The position numbers were made by a program, and so were the translations under genes. Source: CAYNND01 sp964528735 (lineage in GTDB: Bacteria; Patescibacteriota; Minisyncoccia; Phycocordibacterales; UBA2100). From it: 58,546 bases of DNA. Shown piece by piece: positions 52,229 through 58,546 of this stretch (within the stretch, counting starts at the first letter, position 1; every line of letters starts with the position of its first letter). The notes beneath the pieces were generated by a model. It saw nothing but the letters and a program-made list of their open reading frames with translations. It searched no databases and was not told the origin of the DNA. The stretch is taken from positions 1 through 58,546 of the forward strand of contig CAZGUV010000005.1 in assembly GCA_964528735.1 (NCBI GenBank), given 5' to 3'.

Positions 52229-53284
52229 ATGTCTACGTTTTCAAAAAAACAAAAAGAAGGTTCTATTGTAGTTCTTGATGGCACATTTAGTGCAGAGGAA
52301 GTTGCTCCGTACATTGTAAGAGCAAAACAAAACCTAAAAAAGCGAGTTGCGATTGATGGGTTCCGTGACGGATCAATACCAGATACACTACTTGAGGCAA
52401 AAGTAGGCTCTCATCTAATACAGGACACCGCCGCTGAACTTATGCTTCAAGATAAGCTCACCTCATTGCTTATGGAGCATGGCGTCCTCCCTCTTGTCGC
52501 ACCACAAGCATCAATCCACACCCACGATGACGGTAGTGCGCATGTGACTATAGAGGCGACAGTGTACCCAACAGTAACTCTTCCTGACTACAAGAAAATC
52601 GCAGCAACACACAACAAGAGTAAGGGGACGGTCTCTGTTAGTGACGAAGATGTGATGAATGCGCTGATTCATTTCCGCCGCGAGCGTACCCGCGTCGAGG
52701 CCCTCGAATCTGGCTCAACACCAGAGGCAGCACTGAAAGCTGCAGAGGACGCAGCAATCGAAACACTCCCCCCACTTGATGACGAGTTTGTAAAGCATAT
52801 CGGTTTTGAGACAGTTGCAGCATTTGAAGAAAACATCCGTAAAAATTTGCACACGTCAAAAACAGACCACGCTCGATCAGAACATCGTGCAGCGTTATTG
52901 AAAGAGATAACAGAAAGCACCACGACTGAAGTACCGATGCCACTTGTTGAGTACGAAATCGCAAAAATGGAGTCAGGTCTCGCACAGTATCTCATTGAGG
53001 CAGGTGTAACACTTGACGGATACCTTACCCAGATCAAAAAAACTCGAGAAGACCTCCACGCTGAGTGGAAGGGTGAGGCAACAGAACGAGCGAAAACACA
53101 GCTTTCTCTTATTGAAATCGCAAAGCGCGAAAATATATCTGAAGACGCAAAGGAGCGTGATGCTCTTGTCGAGTCAGTGATGAAACAAATGAAGGACGCC
53201 GACAAAAATGCAGTCGAAGCACACTACACGACTGTACTCAGAAACGAAAAAGTACTTACCTTCCTCGAAGGCGTATCTGAGTAA
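52229..53284 (+). CDS. tig: Trigger factor, PPIase-less
   Basis: Protein of 351 residues, about 80 shorter than E. coli Tig. The ribosome-binding N-terminal domain with IDGFRDGSIPD (canonical GFRKGKVP) and a C-terminal helical chaperone region are present, but the central FKBP-type PPIase domain is missing. TAGAGT ends 6 nt upstream of the ATG. It binds nascent chains at the ribosome exit. Next gene is clpP, the common tig-clpP arrangement; clpX is not present in the window. Confidence 0.93.
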   Translation: MSTFSKKQKEGSIVVLDGTFSAEEVAPYIVRAKQNLKKRVAIDGFRDGSIPDTLLEAKVGSHLIQDTAAELMLQDKLTSLLMEHGVLPLVAPQASIHTHDDGSAHVTIEATVYPTVTLPDYKKIAATHNKSKGTVSVSDEDVMNALIHFRRERTRVEALESGSTPEAALKAAEDAAIETLPPLDDEFVKHIGFETVAAFEENIRKNLHTSKTDHARSEHRAALLKEITESTTTEVPMPLVEYEIAKMESGLAQYLIEAGVTLDGYLTQIKKTREDLHAEWKGEATERAKTQLSLIEIAKRENISEDAKERDALVESVMKQMKDADKNAVEAHYTTVLRNEKVLTFLEGVSE

Positions 53285-53341
53285 TCACACAAGCGCTCCA
53301 GTAGATTTGCTTTTAGGATAAATTACTGTAGCATTTACTTT

Positions 53342-53926
53342 ATGACACACAACACATTAGTTCCTATCGTAGTAGAAAAAGGACAATTTGGAGAGCGTGC
53401 GTACGACATTTACTCACGTCTCCTCAAGGAGCGTATTATATTTTTGACTGGCGGAATTGACGACGCAGTTGCAAACACGGTTGTTGCTCAACTCCTTTTC
53501 CTTCAAGCCGAAGATCCGAAGAAAGACATTTCACTCTACATAAACTCTCCAGGGGGTGTCATTACTTCTGGACTCGCAATCCTTGATACAATGGCTCATA
53601 TCAAACCAGACGTCTCAACGATTTGCATAGGAATGGCAGCATCTATGGCATCAGTGCTTCTCTCTGCAGGCACAAAAGGTAAGCGTTTCATACTCCCTAA
53701 CTCTGAAGTTATGATTCATCAGCCATGGGGAGGTGCACAAGGGCAAGCGACTGACATCGAGATAAGTGCGCGCCACATTCTTAAGGCACGTGATAGACTC
53801 AACAAGATACTTGCAAAAAATACTGGTCAAAAGCTTGATAAGATTGCACAAGATGTTGACCGAGACTTCTTTATGGACGCTGACGAGGCCTTGAAGTACG
53901 GTGTTGTCGACCACATACTCAAATAG
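53342..53926 (+). CDS. clpP: ATP-dependent Clp protease proteolytic subunit
   Basis: Protein of 194 residues. Catalytic Ser in GMAASMASVLLSAG, His in MIHQPWGGAQG, and Asp in QDVDRDFFMDADEA; ISLYINSPGGVITSG is the oxyanion-side block. Length and order fit standard ClpP. It works with a ClpX/ClpA-type ATPase to degrade proteins. TAGCAT ends 7 nt before the ATG, so it has its own leaderless promoter next to tig. Confidence 0.97.
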   Translation: MTHNTLVPIVVEKGQFGERAYDIYSRLLKERIIFLTGGIDDAVANTVVAQLLFLQAEDPKKDISLYINSPGGVITSGLAILDTMAHIKPDVSTICIGMAASMASVLLSAGTKGKRFILPNSEVMIHQPWGGAQGQATDIEISARHILKARDRLNKILAKNTGQKLDKIAQDVDRDFFMDADEALKYGVVDHILK

Positions 53927-53968
53927 ACATCTGTTTGCAGACTAGAACACGAGGGGATATACTCATAT

Positions 53969-53986
53969 TCTCCCTATCAAGGGAGA
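53969..53986 (+). terminator. Weak hairpin after clpP
   Basis: TCTCCC/GGGAGA with a 6-nt loop, about 43 nt after the clpP stop, followed by only CATTTATAG. May be a weak terminator or an mRNA end. Confidence 0.35.
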
Positions 53987-54091
53987 CATTTATAGACTCC
54001 GAGCGATATGGTTGCTACCAATACATTCAAATGCTTTTTGAGAGAAATGATAGTTTTTAAGCCGTAGAATACTACTGAGAGCACAGAGCGC

Positions 54092-54106
54092 TTGGGTAAT
54101 GCCCAA
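54092..54106 (+). promoter_or_regulatory. Hairpin just upstream of the rny start
   Basis: TTGGG/CCCAA with a 5-nt loop ends 3 nt before the ATG at 54110. It could occlude the start region in mRNA; TAGAAT (54065-54070) is the likely -10 element. Confidence 0.35.
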
Positions 54107-54109
54107 CGT

Positions 54110-55636
54110 ATGACACTAGTTTCATTGATCGTTGGTGCTATCGCGCTTTTTTGTGGTGTTGGTGCAGGATATTTCCTCCGCCATGTCATCACACTTGGTA
54201 AGAAGGGTTCTCTTGAACTCGAAATCAAGGAATTGCTCCTCAAGGCAAAAGAAGAAGCAAAAGGTATCACTGACTCAGCAGAGAAGAAGGCTGCAGAATA
54301 CACAGAGATTCGCACGAAAGAAATAAAGGAGAAAGAAGGTGATTTAAAAAAGACTGAAGATAGACTTGTCCGAAAGGAAGAGCTTCTTGATAAACGCCAA
54401 CAAGATCTTGATGGAGAAGTCGAGCAACTCAAGTCAAAAGGAGCAGAAATTAAGGCAATCAAAGAAAGGACTGATGCCCTCCTTGTAGAAAGACAGCAAG
54501 AGCTCGAAAAGGTTGCGGGACTTAGCGCCGAAGACGCAAAAAAACAACTCCTTGATTCAGTCGAGAGACAATCAGAGGCTGATGTGGTACTGCGATTGCA
54601 GAAAGTTGAACTTGCTGGAAAGGAAAAAATCGAGGCGAAAGCGCGGGAAATCCTCGTTACCGCAATTCATCGCATTGGCAACGCGATGCCAACTGACGTA
54701 CTCTCTACTACTGTTCAACTTCCAAACGAAGAAATAAAGGGGAAAATTATCGGAAAGGAAGGTCGTAACATTCGAGCCTTTGAGCGTGCATCTGGTGTTG
54801 ATGTTATTGTTGATGACAGTCCAGGCACAATCACAATCTCGAGTTTCGATCCAATACGTCGCCAAACCGCTCGCATTGCACTTGAAAACCTAATAGCTGA
54901 TGGGCGCATCCAGCCAGGACGCATCGAAGAAATGGTACAAAAGGCTGAGAATGAGATACAGCGAGTAATTAAAGAAAAGGGTGAGCAAGCAGCGTATGAA
55001 GCAAAGGTAACGGGCTTCGACCCTCGACTACTCCAAGTACTTGGAAGACTTTATTTCAGAACAAGTTATGGACAAAACGTGCTCGCACACTCAGTCGAAG
55101 CAGCTCACCTCGCGGCAATGATTGCGACTGAGGTTGGCGCAAATCCGGACATTGCACGTGCAGGTGCTCTTTTCCATGATATCGGAAAGGCAGTTGACCA
55201 TGAAGTTGCTGGAACTCATGTTGATATCGGACGTCGCATCCTCCAAAAGTTCAACGTTGATGACAGAATAATCAAATCGATGGAAAGTCACCACGAGGAG
55301 TACCCATATACTTCTCCTGAATCATTCATTGTTCAGGTTGCAGATGCAATCTCAGGTGGACGACCCGGAGCACGTAGAGACTCCATCGAGCAATACATTA
55401 AGCGTCTTGAAGAACTTGAAGGGATTGCGAAGCGATACCCTGGAGTTGAGAAGGCGTTTGCAATTCAAGCTGGCCGCGAGATACGAGTTATGGTTAAACC
55501 AGGTGATGTTGGCGACCTAGAGGCACATCATATGGCGCGCGAGATTGCGACAGCAATAGAAAGCGAACTCAAATATCCTGGAGAAATTAAGGTTAATGTA
55601 ATTAGAGAGGTGCGCGCAGTTGAATTTGCTCGATAA
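54110..55636 (+). CDS. rny: Ribonuclease Y
   Basis: About 508 residues from ATG 54110 (MTLVSLIVGAIALFC), preferred to the TTG at 54092 that lies in a hairpin. N-terminal membrane helix (about residues 1-25), a long Glu/Lys-rich coiled coil, a KH domain (IKGKIIGKEGRNIRAFE ... SGVDVIVDDSPG) and an HD phosphohydrolase domain (HSVEAAHLAAMIATE, ALFHDIGKAVDHE). RNase Y starts mRNA decay in bacteria lacking RNase E. The order TM-coil-KH-HD is as in B. subtilis. It is closed by a strong terminator. Confidence 0.96.
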   Translation: MTLVSLIVGAIALFCGVGAGYFLRHVITLGKKGSLELEIKELLLKAKEEAKGITDSAEKKAAEYTEIRTKEIKEKEGDLKKTEDRLVRKEELLDKRQQDLDGEVEQLKSKGAEIKAIKERTDALLVERQQELEKVAGLSAEDAKKQLLDSVERQSEADVVLRLQKVELAGKEKIEAKAREILVTAIHRIGNAMPTDVLSTTVQLPNEEIKGKIIGKEGRNIRAFERASGVDVIVDDSPGTITISSFDPIRRQTARIALENLIADGRIQPGRIEEMVQKAENEIQRVIKEKGEQAAYEAKVTGFDPRLLQVLGRLYFRTSYGQNVLAHSVEAAHLAAMIATEVGANPDIARAGALFHDIGKAVDHEVAGTHVDIGRRILQKFNVDDRIIKSMESHHEEYPYTSPESFIVQVADAISGGRPGARRDSIEQYIKRLEELEGIAKRYPGVEKAFAIQAGREIRVMVKPGDVGDLEAHHMAREIATAIESELKYPGEIKVNVIREVRAVEFAR

Positions 55637-55639
55637 GCT

Positions 55640-55665
55640 AAAAGCCCGGTTACTACCGGGCTTTT
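55640..55665. terminator. Bidirectional terminator between rny and the convergent PDT-like gene
   Basis: AAAAGCCCGG/CCGGGCTTTT stem with a 6-nt loop, 4 nt past the rny stop and ending just before the stop of the convergent gene. Confidence 0.9.
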
Positions 55666-55666
55666 A

Positions 55667-56233
55667 TTATGCTCGTGTCTTTCTTACCGCAAGAAAGCTA
55701 GTGAAGTTTCGCTTAAGATCGTTAATTCCCTCTTCAAGAAGATCGAGGCTGTACAACGCTGCACATGTTTTGGGTGCAATCGCTGCAGCGTGCTGCCCAT
55801 ACACGCCCGAAGCAACATCTGAGGCTGCTTTTGCTGTATCTTCAATCGCAACAATACGTGCATGGGGGAACTCTCGCGCAATATATGCTGGACATTGGTC
55901 TAGTGCTGGCTGTTGCGATACCACTGTATCAATCGAATCTTTTGATACGCCTTTTTGAGTGAGGAGACACATCGCGATATCTATATCAAAAAAGTCCTCA
56001 ATTTCTGCATGGTGACGCGCCAAAGACTGCATTGCAGGCTTCACGAGACCCATAGTACTGTTAAATACAGGGAATATACCGACTTCCACCTCCCCAAGAT
56101 CGAGAGCTGCGAATAGAGGCTCAAACGTTACCAAATACTTAATTTCCGCTTGTTTTAAGCCATTTTTATCAATCCAAAATTGAGCAGCTTGTTCAGAAAA
56201 ACTTCCCCTTGAGCCTGATATTCCAATTATCAT
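55667..56233 (-). CDS. Prephenate-dehydratase-like protein, apparently catalytically altered
   Basis: About 188 residues from ATG 56233 (TAGTAT 6 nt upstream). It follows the PDT fold: GISGSRGSFSEQAAQFWI, GIFPVFNSTMG (canonical P-x-ENSxxG; Glu is Phe), VVSQQPALDQC, EDTAKAASDVASG and AALYSLDLLEEGINDLKRN. The essential motif TRF is TSF here (NFTSFLAV), so the Arg known to be needed in PDT is missing, and no ACT or chorismate-mutase domain is fused. It may be a degenerate enzyme, a binding protein or a different activity. No other aromatic-pathway gene is nearby. Confidence 0.8.
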   Translation of the reverse strand: MIIGISGSRGSFSEQAAQFWIDKNGLKQAEIKYLVTFEPLFAALDLGEVEVGIFPVFNSTMGLVKPAMQSLARHHAEIEDFFDIDIAMCLLTQKGVSKDSIDTVVSQQPALDQCPAYIAREFPHARIVAIEDTAKAASDVASGVYGQHAAAIAPKTCAALYSLDLLEEGINDLKRNFTSFLAVRKTRA

Positions 56234-56271
56234 CAAGAAATACTAGCAAGAAGCGCCACATTCTCCAAGGC

Positions 56272-56299
56272 TTGCGCTCAAAATATGGCTCTATATAAT
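56272..56299 (+). promoter_or_regulatory. Promoter of the HU gene
   Basis: TTGCGC (56272-56277), 16-nt spacer, TATAAT (56294-56299). It lies about 88 nt before the HU ATG, so this gene has a real leader, including small hairpins at 56317-56330 and about 56345-56360. Confidence 0.6.
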
Positions 56300-56386
56300 G
56301 GTGTTGGCAGGTCACGAGTTTACACTCGTATGCGCATGACCATCCTGTACATCCACAGGAAGCCATTTTTATCATCTAACAACATC

Positions 56387-56662
56387 ATGATGAACAAAGC
56401 AGATATCATCGACGCAGTACGCGACGCACTCAACACAACACGTGCAGATGCAGAGCGTGCAGTCGAAACCATCCTTACTAAAATCACTGGAGCACTAAAG
56501 AAGGGCGACGAAGTTTCTATCGCTGGTCTCGGTATCTTCCAGGCGAAAATGCGAGCAGGTCGCACAGGACGAAACCCTCGCACTGGTGAGGTCATCAAAG
56601 TTCCTGCTATGCGTGTTCCAAAATTCCGCGCAGCAAAGGCACTTAAGGATGCAGTAAAGTAA
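56387..56662 (+). CDS. hup: DNA-binding protein HU family
   Basis: About 91 residues from ATG 56387 (MMNKADIIDAVRDAL); a second ATG follows at 56390. HU signature GRTGRNPRTGEVIKVPAMRVPKF with the flexible arm, and the helical N-terminal part are complete. HU bends and compacts DNA. A longer frame begins at 56285, but the family length and the strong promoter downstream of that position argue against it. Closed by a terminator, with a perfect 14-bp palindrome (56663-56676) right after the stop. Confidence 0.95.
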   Translation: MMNKADIIDAVRDALNTTRADAERAVETILTKITGALKKGDEVSIAGLGIFQAKMRAGRTGRNPRTGEVIKVPAMRVPKFRAAKALKDAVK

Positions 56663-56680
56663 ACCGTACGTACGGTACAC

Positions 56681-56706
56681 AAAAAGGCCGCTCTGCGGCT
56701 TTTTTG
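56681..56706. terminator. Bidirectional terminator between hup and glmS
   Basis: AAAAAGGCCGC/GCGGCTTTTTT stem with a 3-nt loop, T-rich on both strands, 18 nt after the hup stop and 5 nt before the convergent glmS stop. Confidence 0.85.
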
Positions 56707-56710
56707 TTTG

Positions 56711-58513
56711 CTACTCAACAGTTACTGCTTTTGCAAGATTTCGAGGTTTATCAATTGGAGTACCTCGCGCACATCCTATTGCATAAGTAATCATATGCGC
56801 CGCAACGAAATGTATAATCGGCTCAACGAAAACAGAAACTGTTGGTGTTTGTATATATGTACTCTGCTCAGATACGCTATTTGAAACTTCTACGACCGCG
56901 CCTCCTCTTGAACGCACCTCGGCAATGTTTGAGAGCAATTTGTCTCGAAGCAGCTCATTGCGTGATACGAATGCAAGTGTTGGGACTCGTGCGTCTATAA
57001 GCGCAAGCGACCCATGTTTCAATTCTCCGCCCGGGTACCCTTCGGCGTGAATATATGCAACTTCTTTTAATTTGAGCGCTGCTTCGAGCGCAACCGCGTA
57101 TAAACCGCCTCGTCCAAGACAGAAAATATTATCTGCTTGTGCGAGTGCTCTGACTGTCCCATCGATTTTAGAAAGCATACTGAGTGTCATTGACGCATGC
57201 GTCGATAGTTCAAGGAGCGCATTTCGCAACTCTTCGGCTATTGATTCATCAGCGATTCTTGTAAGTGCGAGAAGTGCACAGACTACCGACTGGCTAATAC
57301 AAGCCTTTGTTGAAGCGACACTTCTCTCTGGACCAGCATTAAGTAGTATGCACGTATCGACTTCTCGAGCAATTGTTGAGAGTGCGACGTTAACAAGCCC
57401 AATGGTAGGAATGCCTCGACTTTTTGCAAGAAGCACACCAGCTCGAGTATCGGCAGTCTCACCCGACTGTGAAATTGCAATGACAATCTCACCCGTAACC
57501 GGTAGATATGTCTTGTACCGAAACTCCGATGCTATCTCGACGGTGACGGGAATATGTGATACTGACTCAATAATATATTTTCCATAGAGAGCAGCGTGAT
57601 ATGACGTACCGCACGCAATAATCCGCAGGTGTGCACAACTACTCCATGCACCACAGGAATCCAATTCTCGCAAATGGGGGTTTGTTTGACCTGCTTTTAA
57701 TCTCCCAGCGAGCGCAGACTGAATAACACGCGGAGCTTCGAGCATCTCTTTTTGCATGTAGTGCGCATACGAGCCCTTTGTCTCTGCATCTATCGACTCT
57801 GGGACAACATGCTCATCTGGGGATACCTCTTCCCCACCTTTAGTATATATCCGCATGCCTGATGGACTTACATACCCCCACTCTCCGTCGTTGAGATACA
57901 CAACGTGCGTGCAGTTACCTATAAGAGGTGCAATGTCCGAGCAGACAAACATACCCGTTTCCCCACGGCCCAAAAGCAAAGGGCTCGCATACCGTGCAAA
58001 AAATATTTTTTCAGGTTCATGAGATGATACCACCGCAAGACCATATGAGCCTCGTATTCGTGCACAGACAAGCTTAAACGCTTCCTCGACAGAATGGGTA
58101 CGTGCATATTCAAATGAAAGCAGATGGGCAATCACTTCCGTGTCGGTTTCAGAGGTGTAGTGGACTTGATCACCTACATAGTTTCGTATTGCTTCATAAT
58201 TCTCAATAATTCCATTATGAACCACAAAGAATGTCTGGGTTGCGTCTGAATGAGGATGTGCGTTTTTTTCATGAGGAACACCGTGTGTTGCCCATCGGGT
58301 ATGTGCAATTCCAACAGTACCTCGCACGCCATTGTCGCTGAGAGCTCGCTCGAGGTTCTCCACATAGCCTAATGAGCGAACGCGCTGTGGCTTTCCTGCG
58401 TTCATCACAACGAGCCCCGCTGAGTCATAACCCCTGTACTCAAGAAGCTTGAGGCCAGTGACGAGTAATGGTGCAGCTTCCTGCTGACCTGTATATCCAA
58501 CAATTCCACACAT
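56711..58513 (-). CDS. glmS: Glutamine-fructose-6-phosphate transaminase (isomerizing)
   Basis: About 600 residues from ATG 58513 (MCGIVGY), so that Cys2 becomes the N-terminal nucleophile after Met removal, as in all GlmS. GATase-2 domain: EYRGYDSAG, IAHTRWATHG, HNGIIENY; two SIS domains: CGTSYHAALYGKY, SQSGETADTRAG, ERSVASTKA, LGRGGLYAVALEAALKLKEV and EGYPGGELKHG; C-terminal KAVTVE matches the conserved DKPRNLAKSVTVE end. It makes glucosamine-6-phosphate for cell-wall precursors. A 34-bp perfect palindrome overlaps its start codon at the right window edge. No glmS ribozyme is visible in the few upstream bases. Confidence 0.97.
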   Translation of the reverse strand: MCGIVGYTGQQEAAPLLVTGLKLLEYRGYDSAGLVVMNAGKPQRVRSLGYVENLERALSDNGVRGTVGIAHTRWATHGVPHEKNAHPHSDATQTFFVVHNGIIENYEAIRNYVGDQVHYTSETDTEVIAHLLSFEYARTHSVEEAFKLVCARIRGSYGLAVVSSHEPEKIFFARYASPLLLGRGETGMFVCSDIAPLIGNCTHVVYLNDGEWGYVSPSGMRIYTKGGEEVSPDEHVVPESIDAETKGSYAHYMQKEMLEAPRVIQSALAGRLKAGQTNPHLRELDSCGAWSSCAHLRIIACGTSYHAALYGKYIIESVSHIPVTVEIASEFRYKTYLPVTGEIVIAISQSGETADTRAGVLLAKSRGIPTIGLVNVALSTIAREVDTCILLNAGPERSVASTKACISQSVVCALLALTRIADESIAEELRNALLELSTHASMTLSMLSKIDGTVRALAQADNIFCLGRGGLYAVALEAALKLKEVAYIHAEGYPGGELKHGSLALIDARVPTLAFVSRNELLRDKLLSNIAEVRSRGGAVVEVSNSVSEQSTYIQTPTVSVFVEPIIHFVAAHMITYAIGCARGTPIDKPRNLAKAVTVE

Positions 58514-58540
58514 ATATATCATATATGATATATATGTGTG
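58507..58540. repeat. Perfect 34-bp palindrome over the glmS start
   Basis: A perfect inverted repeat of 17-bp arms built from CACACATATATATCATA and its complement, spanning the glmS start codon at 58511-58513. It is 6 bases from the end of the window, so an assembly end artefact is possible; an operator is the alternative. Confidence 0.6.
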
Positions 58541-58546
58541 TAAATA

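Noticed and set aside
53977..54462. Minus-strand frame of 161 codons opposite rny
   Set aside because: Ser/Arg-rich antisense of a Lys/Glu coiled coil; overlaps the start of a clear gene.
56663..56676. Perfect 14-bp palindrome ACCGTACGTACGGT after hup
   Set aside because: Short, lies next to the terminator with no other copy noticed; too little to call an operator.

Overview
The window looks like a scaffold fragment from a small-genome bacterium of the Candidate Phyla Radiation (Patescibacteria), most likely a Parcubacteria/Paceibacteria relative. Grounds are the reduced or compact versions of universal proteins (trigger factor without a PPIase domain, a 337-residue PurA, a divergent PGK and SOD), many secreted PKD/Kazal proteins, a type IV pilus plus split ComEC competence set, and very large membrane proteins without recognisable families. 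UGA behaves as a stop codon, so this is not a UGA-recoding lineage such as Gracilibacteria. I saw no rRNA, tRNA, insertion sequence, CRISPR array or prophage. Two runs of ten N (31895-31904, 46499-46508) mark scaffold gaps. The lineage call is inference, because no marker search could be run.

Left part (1-4056, minus strand): a YcaO-family enzyme cut by the window edge, a 422-residue exported helical protein, an 87-residue membrane-anchored peptide with a Gly/Asp/Ser/Cys-rich tail, and a polytopic membrane protein. This resembles a thiazole/oxazole-type (TOMM) RiPP locus and is the most promising candidate for an undescribed system here. Next (4130-19376, minus strand) come the universal translation genes in classical str/S10 order: rpsL, rpsG, fusA, tuf, rpsJ. 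They are pulled apart by unrelated genes: purB and purA, three tandem paralogous membrane proteins, a Kazal protein, a SulP transporter, and a GH3-YkuD wall-enzyme fusion.

Middle part (19531-35415): two related small proteins, two giant membrane proteins (1208 and 719 aa) with parallel architecture next to a site-2 protease, rpmB, a ComEC channel and a separate ComEC-type metallo-beta-lactamase protein flanking a superoxide dismutase, mscL, yciB, an RNase HI, recJ and a HIT protein. From 35421 to 48084: two more PKD/Kazal/peptidoglycan-binding secreted proteins, tpiA-pgk, a methyltransferase, three prepilin-like proteins in one operon, and convergent pilC and pilB. Right part (48149-58546): a DUF817 membrane protein, a deaminase-like protein, nusA-ppaC, tig, clpP, rny, a degenerate prephenate-dehydratase-like protein, HU and glmS.

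Regulation: a striking pattern recurs. A TANNNT hexamer ends 5 to 9 nt (most often 6 or 7) before the start codon of at least 25 genes, usually with no Shine-Dalgarno motif. This implies that leaderless transcription is the default, and I used it to choose many starts. nusA, tuf, hup and probably rny are exceptions with structured leaders. Strong hairpin-plus-U terminators separate most units.
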